DNA of 64,000 nt, taken from positions 620,001 to 684,000 of the forward strand of contig NZ_RKHX01000001.1 of the NCBI RefSeq assembly GCF_003755175.1, written 5' to 3'. The stretch comes from Cellulomonas sp. PhB150. GTDB taxonomy: Bacteria; Actinomycetota; Actinomycetes; Actinomycetales; Cellulomonadaceae. Positions 51,015-60,063 of this stretch are shown here, one piece after another; the stretch's first letter is position 1; each line of letters starts with the position of its first letter. The position numbers were made by a program, and so were the translations under genes. The notes below the pieces were generated by a model, which saw only the letters and a list, made by a program, of their open reading frames with translations, searched no databases and was not told the origin of the DNA.

Positions 51015-52727
51015 GTGACCTCGCTCGACACCCGGCCCGCCGTCGTCCACGCCCCGTCTGCCACGGACGGCGAGTGGTGGCGGCACGCCGTCATCTACCA
51101 GGTCTACCCGCGCTCGTTCGCGGACGGCTCCGGCGACGGCATCGGCGACCTGCCGGGCATCACGTCCCGGCTGCCCCACCTCGCCGAGCTGGGGGTCGAC
51201 GCCGTCTGGCTCTCGCCGTTCTACCGCTCGCCGCAGGCCGACGCGGGCTACGACGTGGCCGACTACCGCGCCGTCGACCCGCTGTTCGGCACGTTGGACG
51301 ACTTCGACGCCCTCCTGCTGCGCGCCCACGACCTGGGCCTGCGCGTGATCGTCGACCTCGTGCCGAACCACACGTCCGACGAGCACGTGTGGTTCGAGGC
51401 CGCGATGGCCGCAGGCCCGGGATCGGCCGAGCGCGAGCGGTACCTGTTCCGCGAGGGCCAGGGCGAGCACGGCGAGCTGCCGCCCAACAACTGGCAGTCG
51501 ATCTTCGGCGGTCCCGCCTGGACGCGCGTCGCCGACGGTCAGTGGTACCTGCACCTGTTCGACTCGCGCCAGCCGGACCTCAACTGGGAGCACCCCGAGG
51601 TCCGCTCGGAGTTCGAGGACGTGCTGCGGTTCTGGCTCGACCGCGGGGTCGACGGCTTCCGCATCGACGTCGCGCACGGGATGGTCAAGGAGCCGGGCCT
51701 GCCCGACTGGGACGGGCACGTCTCGATGATCGAGGGCTCCGACGACGCCCCGGCCGCCGAGGACACCGTCTCGGGCTCGGGCAATCAGGGCCCGATGTTC
51801 GACCAGGACGGCGTCCACGAGATCTACCGCGCGTGGAACCGGGTGCTGTCGCAGTACGCGGGCGACCGCGCGCTGGTCGCCGAGGCGTGGGTCGAGCCGC
51901 TGTCGCGCCTGGCCCGCTACGTGCGGCCCGACGAGATGCAGCAGGCCTTCAACTTCGCGTTCCTCGCGACCCTGTGGGACGCGCCCGCGCTGCGCTCGGT
52001 CATCGAGGCCTCGTACGTCACGGCCGACTCGGTCGGCGCGCCCACGACCTGGGTGCTGTCCAACCACGACGTCGTGCGGCACGCCTCGCGGCTCGGCCTG
52101 GCGGAGGCCGGCTCGCGCCCCAACGGCATCGGCCACGGCGACGAGCAGCCCGACGAGGAGCTCGGCCTGCGCCGCGCACGCGCCGCGACCCTGCTCATGC
52201 TCGGCCTGCCGGGCTCGGCGTACCTGTACCAGGGCGAGGAGCTGGGCCTGCCGGACCACACGGCCCTGCCCGACGAGCTGCGCCAGGACCCGGCCTTCTT
52301 CCGCACCGGCGGCGCCGAGCGGGGCCGCGACGGATGCCGCGTCCCGCTCCCCTGGGCGGCCGACGAGGCCGGCTTCGGCTTCTCCCCGACGGGTGTGACC
52401 TGGCTGCCCCAGCCCCCGTCATGGGCCTCCTACGCGCTGGACGCACAGCGCGGCGTCGAGGGCTCGACGTACGAGACCTACCGTGGTGCGCTCGCGCTGC
52501 GCCGGGCCGAGCACCTCGGCACCGGCGGCCTGACCTGGGACCACACGTTCGGCGACGAGGTCATCGCGTTCGAGAACCGCGACGTGCTCGTCGTGGCGAA
52601 CCTCGGCACCGATGCGGTCGAGCTGCCGACCGGACTGACCGTGCTGGCGGCGTCGGGCGACCTGCCCGACGGGCCTGGCACGGCCACGCTGCCGGGCGAC
52701 ACGACGGTCTGGGCCCGCCGCGCCTGA
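51015..52727 (+). CDS. GH13 alpha-glucosidase
   Basis: 570 residues from a GTG, 61 bases after malR. Opening WWRHAVIYQVYPRSFADGSG is typical of oligo-1,6-glucosidase/alpha-glucosidase GH13 members. Catalytic residues: Asp in VDGFRIDVAHGM, Glu in ALVAEAWVEPL, Asp in VLSNHDVVRH; region I is DLVPNHTSDEH. No signal peptide, so cytosolic release of glucose from short maltodextrins is expected. Product glucose could go to PpgK. Confidence 0.93.
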   Translation: MTSLDTRPAVVHAPSATDGEWWRHAVIYQVYPRSFADGSGDGIGDLPGITSRLPHLAELGVDAVWLSPFYRSPQADAGYDVADYRAVDPLFGTLDDFDALLLRAHDLGLRVIVDLVPNHTSDEHVWFEAAMAAGPGSAERERYLFREGQGEHGELPPNNWQSIFGGPAWTRVADGQWYLHLFDSRQPDLNWEHPEVRSEFEDVLRFWLDRGVDGFRIDVAHGMVKEPGLPDWDGHVSMIEGSDDAPAAEDTVSGSGNQGPMFDQDGVHEIYRAWNRVLSQYAGDRALVAEAWVEPLSRLARYVRPDEMQQAFNFAFLATLWDAPALRSVIEASYVTADSVGAPTTWVLSNHDVVRHASRLGLAEAGSRPNGIGHGDEQPDEELGLRRARAATLLMLGLPGSAYLYQGEELGLPDHTALPDELRQDPAFFRTGGAERGRDGCRVPLPWAADEAGFGFSPTGVTWLPQPPSWASYALDAQRGVEGSTYETYRGALALRRAEHLGTGGLTWDHTFGDEVIAFENRDVLVVANLGTDAVELPTGLTVLAASGDLPDGPGTATLPGDTTVWARRA

Positions 52728-52809
52728 CCGTCACCGGCGGCCCGACACGTCGGATCGCCACCCGTCGGCGGGCTGCGGCGTTGCAGCAGCGTGCACGCCG
52801 GGCCGCGAA

Positions 52810-53466
52810 CTAGCGCGGCCGGCGCGTCAGGATCAGGTGCACGACCCCGGACGGCGACGGCGTCGCCTCGATCTCGAAGCGTTCCTCCAGTCCCTCGAGC
52901 CCGTCCCACAGCCGCTCGCCCCGGCCCAGCACGATCGGCGCGACCACGACGTGCAGGTGGTCGATCAGGTCGGCCTCGAGGAACTGGCGCACCGTCGCGA
53001 CGCCGCCCCCGATCCGGACGTCGAGGTCGCCGGCCAGCTCGCGGGCCTGCGCGAGCGCCGTCACGGGGTCGGCGTCGACGAAGTGGAACGTCGTCCCACC
53101 CTCCATCTCGAGCACCGGCCGCGGGTGGTGGGTCAGCACGACGACGGGCGTGTGGAACACCGGGTCGTCACCCCACCAGCCCTTCCACTCCTCGTCCGCC
53201 CACGGGCCGCGCTGCGGGCCGAACTTGTTGCGGCCCATGATCTCGACGCCGATGCCGGTGGCCCACTGGCTGGCGAACGACTCGTCGACGCCGAACGACC
53301 CCTCCCCCTCGCCGTGCATGCCCATCCCGCGGAACGTGCGGGTCGTGAACGCCCAGGACATCAGCCGATGGCCGGCATGCCCGAACGGGGCGTCGAGGCT
53401 CTGGCCCTCGCCGGTGCCGAAGCCGTCGAGCGAGACCGTGAAGTTGTGCACGCGAACGAGAGACAT
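52810..53466 (-). CDS. Dihydrofolate reductase / RibD C-terminal domain protein
   Basis: 218 residues, ATG at 53466 preceded by CTCCAGGAGA. The fold is seen from VRVHNFTVSLDGFGTGEGQS at the N-terminus, VEIMGRNKFGPQRGPW in the middle (NADPH region), and ARELAGDLDVRIGGGVATVR with HLHVVVAPIVLGRGERLWDG at the end. These stand-alone relatives of DHFR and RibD are common in actinobacteria; substrate unknown and true DHFR activity unlikely. Confidence 0.85.
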   Translation of the reverse strand: MSLVRVHNFTVSLDGFGTGEGQSLDAPFGHAGHRLMSWAFTTRTFRGMGMHGEGEGSFGVDESFASQWATGIGVEIMGRNKFGPQRGPWADEEWKGWWGDDPVFHTPVVVLTHHPRPVLEMEGGTTFHFVDADPVTALAQARELAGDLDVRIGGGVATVRQFLEADLIDHLHVVVAPIVLGRGERLWDGLEGLEERFEIEATPSPSGVVHLILTRRPR

Positions 53467-53529
53467 GTCTTCTCCTGGAGGTACGAGCCGATGGTCGAGA
53501 TCCAACCACCGGCGACTGACAGATCGCTG

Positions 53530-55785
53530 TCAGAGCGTCACGGTGGTCCCGACGAGCACCAGCTCGGAGGTGTGCGACCCCTCGATCCCGACGCCCGTCG
53601 GACGTGCCCGGAAGCCGGGCAGGTCCGCCAGCCCGTCGCTGCCGTCGGTCACGCGCAGCTGGACCGGGTCCGCCGTGGTCAGGGTGAGCGTCACGTGGAC
53701 CCCGTCCGCCGGCGGGGCGTTGAAGACGACGTCGAACGTCCCGTCGGTGACGAGGACGTCGCGGCCCTCGACCACCGCGGTCCGCACGCCGGAAGCCGTC
53801 AGGCCGACGAGCCGCACGGCGCGCTGCGGCGTGACCGTGAAGCTCACGGTGCTGCCGGTGCGGACGACGTCGCCCACCACGGGCGCGGGCAGGTCCGCGG
53901 CCTGCGCGGGACCGGTCGCCTCGCCGTCGGACAGCATCGGGAACGTCGCAGACAGGTCCTCGGAGCCGGAGACGAACTGGCTGGTCCACGCGCTCGGCCT
54001 CACCTCCTGGCTGGCCCACCAGGCCTTGCCGGTGTCCGCGTCGAGCGCGTACATCAGCTGCGTGGGCAGCGGGTGACGGGCGTCGAACTGGTCGACGACG
54101 AGGCCGACGCCGAGGCAGACGACCGTCGCGGCTGCCGCCACGACGGCCGGCAGCGCGCGCCCTCGCCCACGCGGCAGCGCACCGTCCAGGACCGGGAGCA
54201 GCACCATCCCGAGCAGCACCGCGAACAGCGCGGGTGCGGCGCCCGTCGCCAGCCCGAGCGCGGGCATGAACAGCAGCACGATCGGCGCGAGCACGACGAC
54301 CGCGACCGCGCCGGCAACCGTGTGCGCGACGAGCCCGCCGGTCTCGCTGCGGACGAGGACCGCGACGACGCCCGCCACGCCACCCGCGAGGGCCGGCAGG
54401 GCGGCGAGGTAGGACCCGCCGGGCGTGAGAGCGGCGAGCGCGACGCCGAGCAGCGCGAGCCACGCGAGGGCGCCGACCGCGAGCGCGGTGGCACCGACCC
54501 GGTTCCGCAGCGCGGCGTACCAGGTGAGCAGCACGGTCGCGACGAGCAGCACCAGCCCGGCGCGGAACCACCAGGGCCGCCACGGGTCGATCATCTCGCC
54601 GTACCCGGGCCGGATTGCGACGAGCGCGAGCCACATGAGCTGGGCCAGGACCGCCACCGCGACGATGGGCACCACGCCGAGCAGCAGCGCCGCGACGAGC
54701 CGTCGTCGGGCGACCAGGCCCCGCCGCACCGCGACCGCGCCGAACGCCGCGACGGCCAGCACCGCGGCGATCGCGAACGGCCACACGAGCCAGCCGGGGT
54801 AGCGCACGAGCGTGCCGGGCGCGGGGAAATAGGTCGCGTCGCCCGACGAGGGCTGCGCGAGCTCGGCCACGTCGCCGTTGCCGATGGTGCGCGCGAGCGC
54901 GAGCGCGTTCGAGCCGTGGTGCTGCAGGCTCGCCTTGTCCATGTACTCGGGCCGGTCCTCCGGTGAGTGGTAGACCGCGGAGCCGTCGATGTACGCGCTG
55001 TTCAGACCCGTGAAGCGGTCCTGCTCGCGGAACGGGGTGAAGTCGGTGTCGTTCGGCAGGATCCGGTAGACCTCGACGGCCATGCTGCTGCCGACGGGGT
55101 ACGGGACGTGCGCGTACTCGTCAACCAGGGCGGCGTTGCCGCGCGACGTCTCGAACATGATCGCCGGGCCCGAGGCGCCGCGCGCCTCGAAGTTGAGCAC
55201 CACGCCACCGTCGGTGGCCAGCGGGTCGTCGTGCACGAACGACTCGGCGCCGCACAGGCACGCCTCCTCGGCATCCGTGAACACGAGCACGATGTCGTTG
55301 CGCAGAGGCGTGCCCTGCGTCAGCGCGCGGGCCGTCTCGAGCAGCGTGGACGTCCCGGCACCGTCGTCGTTCGCGCCGTAGGACACCTGCACGGAGTCGT
55401 AGTGGGCGACCATGAAGACCCGCCCGGTCGAGTCCGTGCCCGGGATCACCGCGACCACGTTGCTCACGTGCGCCAGCCCGTAGGTGGAGCCGAGCGCGCC
55501 CGTCGCGCCGACTCCCTCGTGCACCTCGGGGCTCAGGCCGAGGCCCGTCAGCGTGTCGACGATGTACTGGCGGACCGTCCCGGCGGCGGGGCTGCCCGCG
55601 GGGTGCACCTGCTGCCCGATGGTCTCGACGTGGTCGTACGCGCGCGCTGCGCTGAACTGGTCCGCGGGCGCGTCCTCCCCCTTCGGCGCCGGCGGCCACA
55701 CGGACCAGAGGCTGAGGAAGGTGAGGGCGGCAAGGACGACGAGAGCGGCGAGCGTCGTCGCCCGCGGCCGGAAGGGCTGATCCAC
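53530..55785 (-). CDS. M28-family zinc peptidase with nine-helix membrane domain (ERMP1-like)
   Basis: 751 residues from a GTG. One N-terminal helix is followed by an extracytoplasmic M28 aminopeptidase domain (about 40-330) with zinc ligands in VAHYDSVQVSYGANDDGAG, TDAEEACLCGAESF, NFEARG and VYHSPEDRPEYMDK. Then come eight or nine hydrophobic helices (about 355-560) and a C-terminal beta domain of about 190 residues. This layout recalls ERMP1/Fxna peptidases of eukaryotes and a bacterial group of unknown substrate. Metal residues look complete, so it should be active outside the membrane. Confidence 0.86.
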   Translation of the reverse strand: MDQPFRPRATTLAALVVLAALTFLSLWSVWPPAPKGEDAPADQFSAARAYDHVETIGQQVHPAGSPAAGTVRQYIVDTLTGLGLSPEVHEGVGATGALGSTYGLAHVSNVVAVIPGTDSTGRVFMVAHYDSVQVSYGANDDGAGTSTLLETARALTQGTPLRNDIVLVFTDAEEACLCGAESFVHDDPLATDGGVVLNFEARGASGPAIMFETSRGNAALVDEYAHVPYPVGSSMAVEVYRILPNDTDFTPFREQDRFTGLNSAYIDGSAVYHSPEDRPEYMDKASLQHHGSNALALARTIGNGDVAELAQPSSGDATYFPAPGTLVRYPGWLVWPFAIAAVLAVAAFGAVAVRRGLVARRRLVAALLLGVVPIVAVAVLAQLMWLALVAIRPGYGEMIDPWRPWWFRAGLVLLVATVLLTWYAALRNRVGATALAVGALAWLALLGVALAALTPGGSYLAALPALAGGVAGVVAVLVRSETGGLVAHTVAGAVAVVVLAPIVLLFMPALGLATGAAPALFAVLLGMVLLPVLDGALPRGRGRALPAVVAAAATVVCLGVGLVVDQFDARHPLPTQLMYALDADTGKAWWASQEVRPSAWTSQFVSGSEDLSATFPMLSDGEATGPAQAADLPAPVVGDVVRTGSTVSFTVTPQRAVRLVGLTASGVRTAVVEGRDVLVTDGTFDVVFNAPPADGVHVTLTLTTADPVQLRVTDGSDGLADLPGFRARPTGVGIEGSHTSELVLVGTTVTL

Positions 55786-55824
55786 GCGGACATGATCGCA
55801 CCGCGGCGCCGCTAGGTTGACGCC

Positions 55825-56718
55825 ATGGTGAGTGTCCTGGTCAACGGCGCGGCGGCGTGGAACACGCTCGTCCGCCTCCCGTCCCTGCCTTCCCCGGTGT
55901 CCCAGACGCTGTTCGCCGACGGCCACCACGACGGGCTGGGCGGGACGTCTGCGGGCAAGGCGGTGACGCTGGCCGCACTGGGTGTCGACGTGACGCTGTC
56001 CACCTTGCTCGGGGCGGACGAGCCGGCGGACCGGGTCCGCGCCGCCCTGGCCCACGACCGCATCACCCTGCTGGCCGGACCGGCGCGTGACGGCCGCACC
56101 GAGCGGCACGTCAACCTCATGGCCGACGACGGCTCACGGGTCTCGATCTACCTCGAGCTGCCCGCGTCCGGGGGCACACCGCCCGAGGTCCTCGCCGCGC
56201 TCGACACCGCGACCGTGGCCGTCCTGGACCTCGCCGACTCCTCGCTCCCCCTGCTCGCCGCGGCACGCTCGGGCGGCATACCTGTCTGGTGCGACGTGCA
56301 CGACGACGACGGCACCGGCGAGTACGCCCGCCCGTTCGCCGACGCGGCTGACGTCCTGCTGGTCAGCGCCGACCGGCTGGCCGACCCGCGCGCCTACCTG
56401 CGCTCGCGCGTGGAGGCCGGCTGCCGGCTCGCGGTGTGCACGGACGGCGCACGCGGGGCGGTCGCGCTCGACGCCGAAGGGTGGTGGTCGGTCAGCGCGG
56501 CCCCCGTCGAGCGCGTCGTCGACACCAACGGCGCCGGTGACGCGTTCTTCGCGGGGCTGCTCAGCGCGACGCTCGCCGGGCTGGGTACCGGCGCCGCCCT
56601 GGCGCGCGCCTCGGCGACCGGTGCTCTGGCGGTCACGACGAGCGACCTCGGGGCGCCCGGTGCGACGGCACGGGCCGCCGACGAGCTGGCCCGTTCCGTC
56701 GTCGTGCGGCGGGTCTAG
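55825..56718 (+). CDS. PfkB/ribokinase-family sugar kinase
   Basis: 297 residues. N-terminal VSVLVNGAAAWNTLVRLP, the GG-type motif GLGGTSAGKAVTLAALG and the anion-hole/catalytic motif VDTNGAGDAFFAGLLSATLA with the base Asp identify the family. The substrate (ribose, fructose, adenosine or other) is not evident; no sugar-specific neighbour is present. The stop shares a CTAG with the convergent dus gene. Confidence 0.87.
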   Translation: MVSVLVNGAAAWNTLVRLPSLPSPVSQTLFADGHHDGLGGTSAGKAVTLAALGVDVTLSTLLGADEPADRVRAALAHDRITLLAGPARDGRTERHVNLMADDGSRVSIYLELPASGGTPPEVLAALDTATVAVLDLADSSLPLLAAARSGGIPVWCDVHDDDGTGEYARPFADAADVLLVSADRLADPRAYLRSRVEAGCRLAVCTDGARGAVALDAEGWWSVSAAPVERVVDTNGAGDAFFAGLLSATLAGLGTGAALARASATGALAVTTSDLGAPGATARAADELARSVVVRRV

Positions 56719-57890
56719 CCTCCCGAGACGCTGAGCTCGGCCTCGTGCAGGTCGCGCGCGAAGTCCTCGGACAGCTCGCGCGAGTCGAGCCAGCCGTACG
56801 GGAGGATCGGCCGCTTCGGCGATCCGGCGCGACCGCGCTGCCCCTCGGCGGCCTCGCCCGGGTAGGGCTGGTCCAGGTCGAGACCGGCGAGCCGGTCGTC
56901 GAGCTCGGCCATCGTCGAGACCAGGCCGAGCGCGGCGCGCGTCTCCCCGCCGACGACGTAGCCCTTGAAGTACCAGGCCATGTGCTTGCGCATCTCGCGC
57001 AGCGCCTTGGACTCCTCGCCGAAGTGCTCGACCATGAGCTCGGCGTGCCGGCGGACGACGGTCGCAACGTAGCCCAGGCCGGGCCTGATGCGCTCGTCGG
57101 ACCCCGCGAACGCGGCGGCGAGGTCGGCGAACAGCCACGGGCGGCCCTGGCAGCCGCGGCCGACGACGACGCCGTCGCAACCGGTCTGCCTGACCATCTC
57201 GACCGCGTCTTCGGCGGACCAGATGTCGCCGTTGCCCAGCACCGGGATGTCGGTGACGGTCTCCTTGAGACGCGCGATCGACTCCCAGTCGGCCGTGCCG
57301 GAGTAGTAGTCCGCCGCGGTCCGGGCGTGCAGGGCGACGGCGGCGACGCCCACCTCCTGCGCGACGAGGCCGGCCTCGAGGTAGGTGAGGTGGTCCTCGT
57401 CGATGCCCTTGCGCATCTTGACCGTCACCGGCACCCCGTAGGGCGCGGCGGCGTCGACGGCCGACGAGACGATCGAGCGGAACAGGTCCCGCTTCCAGGG
57501 CAGCACGGCTCCCCCGCCGCGGCGGGTGACCTTGGGGACGGGGCAGCCGAAGTTGAGGTCGACGTGGTCCGCGCGGTCCTCGCTCGCGATGAGCCGGACC
57601 GCCGCCGCGACCGTGGCCGGGTCGACGCCGTAGACCTGCACGCTGCGGGGACGCTCGTCGGGCTCGTGCGAGATGATCCGCATCGACTCCTCGCCACGCT
57701 CCACCAGGGCGCGGCTGGTCACCATCTCCGCGACGTACAGCCCGGCGCCGGACTCGCGGCACAGGCGGCGGAACGCGGCGTTGGTGACCCCGGCCATGGG
57801 CGCGAGGACCACGGGGGTGTCGATGGTCAGGGGCCCGATCCGCAGCGGCGGGAGCACGGACGTGCCCGTGCTCGCAGTGGTCGTGGTCAT
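56715..57890 (-). CDS. dus: tRNA-dihydrouridine synthase
   Basis: 391 residues from the ATG at 57890. FMN-dependent reduction of uridines in the tRNA D-loop. TIM-barrel motifs: VLAPMAGVTNAAFRRLC at the start, active-site Cys116 in LNFGCPVPKVTRRGGG, VKMRKGID and LHARTAADYYSG, then GNGDIW and VVGRGCQGRPWLF for FMN binding. The C-terminal helical domain recognises tRNA. Closest to the DusB-like single enzyme of actinobacteria. Confidence 0.93.
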   Translation of the reverse strand: MTTTTASTGTSVLPPLRIGPLTIDTPVVLAPMAGVTNAAFRRLCRESGAGLYVAEMVTSRALVERGEESMRIISHEPDERPRSVQVYGVDPATVAAAVRLIASEDRADHVDLNFGCPVPKVTRRGGGAVLPWKRDLFRSIVSSAVDAAAPYGVPVTVKMRKGIDEDHLTYLEAGLVAQEVGVAAVALHARTAADYYSGTADWESIARLKETVTDIPVLGNGDIWSAEDAVEMVRQTGCDGVVVGRGCQGRPWLFADLAAAFAGSDERIRPGLGYVATVVRRHAELMVEHFGEESKALREMRKHMAWYFKGYVVGGETRAALGLVSTMAELDDRLAGLDLDQPYPGEAAEGQRGRAGSPKRPILPYGWLDSRELSEDFARDLHEAELSVSGG

Positions 57891-57983
57891 GGCACCCAGT
57901 GTCCCACCCCGGCGCCGCTCGCCGTGCGGGAGGCCGTGAACGCTGGGATCGTGGCGGGACTGCTCCGACGGAAGGAACTCCCC

Positions 57984-58142
57984 GTGGCCCTCTGGCTCGT
58001 CCTCATCATCGCCGGCCTCGTCCTGCTCGTGCTCGGCCTGGCCGGGCTCGGTCAGTTCCTCGTCTACGTCGGGCTGATCCTCGCCGTCATCGGCGTGGTC
58101 CTCGTCATCGTCGGCCGCGGGAACCGCAACGTCGGGCGCTAG
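57984..58142 (+). CDS. Small two-helix membrane protein
   Basis: 52 residues from a GTG with GAAGGAACTC upstream. It is almost wholly hydrophobic: LWLVLIIAGLVLLVLGLAGL, then FLVYVGLILAVIGVVLVIVG, ending GRGNRNVGR. Glycine spacing resembles small actinobacterial hairpin proteins of unknown role. It is divergent from dus across 93 bases and followed by a hairpin. Confidence 0.7.
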   Translation: MALWLVLIIAGLVLLVLGLAGLGQFLVYVGLILAVIGVVLVIVGRGNRNVGR

Positions 58143-58178
58143 CTCGCCCGACACGCCCAGCCGAGCGCGTCGGGCGAG
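58143..58178. terminator. Hairpin between convergent genes
   Basis: Perfect 10-base stem CTCGCCCGAC (58143-58152) with 58169-58178, loop of 16 bases. It lies between the small membrane gene and the response regulator stop, serving one or both. Confidence 0.65.
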
Positions 58179-58190
58179 GACCCGCCACCG

Positions 58191-58796
58191 CTACAGCCAG
58201 CCGTTGTCCTGGGCGATGCGGGCAGCCTCCGCGCGGGTGCGGGCGCCGGTCTTGCCCATCGCCGCGGACAGGTAGTTGCGCACCGTCCCCTCGGACAGGA
58301 AGGTCGCGCCCGCGATGTCCGCGACCGTGCCACCGCGCGCCGCGGCGACCAGCACGTCGCGTTCCCGCTCGGTCAGCGGCGACGAGCCCACCGTGAGCGA
58401 CTCCACGGCCAGGTCGGGGTCCACCACGCGCAGCCCGCGGTGCACGCGCCGGACCGCGTCGGCGAGCTCCTCGGCCGGGGTGTCCTTCACGACGAAGCCG
58501 CTCGCGCCGGCGTCCAGCGCGCGCCGCAGGTAGCCCGGGCGACCGAACGTCGTGACGATCAGCGAGCGGCACGTCGGCAGCCGCCGGTGCAGCTCGGCGG
58601 CCACCGTGATCCCGTCGAGGCCGGGCATCTCCACGTCGAGGAGCGCCACGTCGACCGCGTGATCGCGGGCGGCGGCCAGCACCTCGTCGCCGCGGCCCAC
58701 CTGGGTGACGACCTCGAGGTCCGCCTCGAGGTCGAGCAGGGCGGCCAGGGCGCCGCGGACCAGCGCCTGGTCGTCGGCCAGGAGCAGGCGGATCAC
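58191..58796 (-). CDS. NarL/DesR-family response regulator
   Basis: 201 residues from a GTG. Receiver domain IRLLLADDQALVRGALAALL with phosphorylated Asp54 in VALLDVEMPGLDG and the Lys in GFVVKDTPAEEL. LuxR-type helix-turn-helix LTERERDVLVAAARGGTVAD followed by FLSEGTVRNYLSAAMGKTGA. Its start overlaps the kinase stop by four bases. The pair probably controls the ABC-2 exporter encoded next to them, in the manner of DesKR and similar systems. Confidence 0.92.
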   Translation of the reverse strand: MIRLLLADDQALVRGALAALLDLEADLEVVTQVGRGDEVLAAARDHAVDVALLDVEMPGLDGITVAAELHRRLPTCRSLIVTTFGRPGYLRRALDAGASGFVVKDTPAEELADAVRRVHRGLRVVDPDLAVESLTVGSSPLTERERDVLVAAARGGTVADIAGATFLSEGTVRNYLSAAMGKTGARTRAEAARIAQDNGWL

Positions 58797-59986
58797 GGGG
58801 CGACCTCTCGGGTGGTGGTGACCAGCAGGCGGAACCCGCCCAGCGGGCTCGTGGACACCTCGACGCGCGCGCCGGCCGCCCGCGCCCGCTCGACGAGGCC
58901 GTGCAGTCCGTTGCCGCGCTCGTCGGCGGCCGGGCCGGTGCCGTCGTCGTCGACCGTGAGCGTGTTGGCCGTCATGGTGATCTGCACGTGGGACGCGGCG
59001 GAGTGCCGCAGGACGTTGGTGGTGCCCTCGCGGATCGCCCACGCGAACAGCACGCGCAGCTCCTCGGGCACCTCGTCGATCGTGCCCGGGACGACGGCCT
59101 CGATCGCCGCCGAGTCGAAGGCCTGCCGGGCGCCCGCGAGCTCCCCGGACAGGGTCACGGCGCGGGTCGCGGTCACCATGCCGCGCACGTCCGCGAGCGC
59201 GGTGCGCGCCAGGTTCTGCACCTCGAGCATCTCGGTCCGCGAGCGCGCGGGGTCGACGTCGAACAGCTTCGCGGCCAGCTCCGCCTTGACCGAGATGACG
59301 GTCAGGGAGTGGCCGAGCACGTCGTGCATGTCGCGCGCGATGCGCTCGCGCTCGCGCTCGACGGCGAGCACCGCGACCTCGTCGCGCGCGAGCTGCAGCT
59401 GACGGTTGCGCATCACGAGCTGCGTGAACCCGAACACCGCGACGGACGCCAGGATCACGGAGATCACCAGGTCGTCGATCGTGTCCCACCCGGGGACCAG
59501 TCGCGGCACGACGACGATGAGCACGGCCGACCACAGCGCGAGGCCGAGCGCGCGCGGGTCGCGCAGCAGGAAGATCCCGGAGACGCAGACGAACACGAGG
59601 CCGACGAGCCCGTCCTGGTCGGCCGCGAGGCACGCGAGCGCGACGAGCCCCGTCTGGCCCAGCAGGAAGAGCGCGGCGCGGCGCGGCTCCATCGTCTGGC
59701 CGTGCGGACCCGCGTGGGTGAGGACCACCCACGCGAACGAGATCGCCAGGCCGGCGATCGCGACGAGCGAGACGACCCGCTCCCAGCCCGGCGAGCTGTC
59801 CCACGCGGACTGCCACGGCTGCAGGAGGAAGACCGCCCAGACGATCCCCATCACGGGGCCGATCACGCGCATCGTGCGGCGTGCGCGCCCGGGGGGCAGG
59901 TCCTCGCGCCCGGGCCGGGTCACGTACAGGGCGGTGTCGCCCTGCGGCCAGTTGTCCCGCAGCCGCCCGCGCCAGGACGTCGTCAC
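58793..59986 (-). CDS. DesK-type sensor histidine kinase
   Basis: 397 residues from a GTG at 59986 (a GTG three codons upstream is equally possible). Five or six hydrophobic helices span about 35-190. The HisKA_3 dimerisation helix carries the phosphorylated His in RERIARDMHDVLGHSLTVIS. The ATPase domain has the N-box REGTTNVLRHSAASHV and the G-boxes DDDGTGPAADERGNGLHGL. The signal is probably sensed within the membrane, as no large outside loop exists. Cotranscribed with the response regulator. Confidence 0.91.
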   Translation of the reverse strand: MTTSWRGRLRDNWPQGDTALYVTRPGREDLPPGRARRTMRVIGPVMGIVWAVFLLQPWQSAWDSSPGWERVVSLVAIAGLAISFAWVVLTHAGPHGQTMEPRRAALFLLGQTGLVALACLAADQDGLVGLVFVCVSGIFLLRDPRALGLALWSAVLIVVVPRLVPGWDTIDDLVISVILASVAVFGFTQLVMRNRQLQLARDEVAVLAVERERERIARDMHDVLGHSLTVISVKAELAAKLFDVDPARSRTEMLEVQNLARTALADVRGMVTATRAVTLSGELAGARQAFDSAAIEAVVPGTIDEVPEELRVLFAWAIREGTTNVLRHSAASHVQITMTANTLTVDDDGTGPAADERGNGLHGLVERARAAGARVEVSTSPLGGFRLLVTTTREVAP

Positions 59987-60012
59987 GGCGCCCACGCTAT
60001 CGTCCGCGCAGT

Positions 60013-60050
60013 CGCGCGACCCGGCGCCGCTCGGGCCGCCGGGTCGCGCG
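60013..60050. terminator. Hairpin separating ABC exporter and two-component genes
   Basis: Perfect 14-base stem CGCGCGACCCGGCG (60013-60026) with 60037-60050 and a ten-base loop, in the 77-base gap after the permease stop. No T-run. It could end or attenuate transcription before the kinase gene. Confidence 0.6.
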
Positions 60051-60063
60051 TCGCGCGTGCTGG

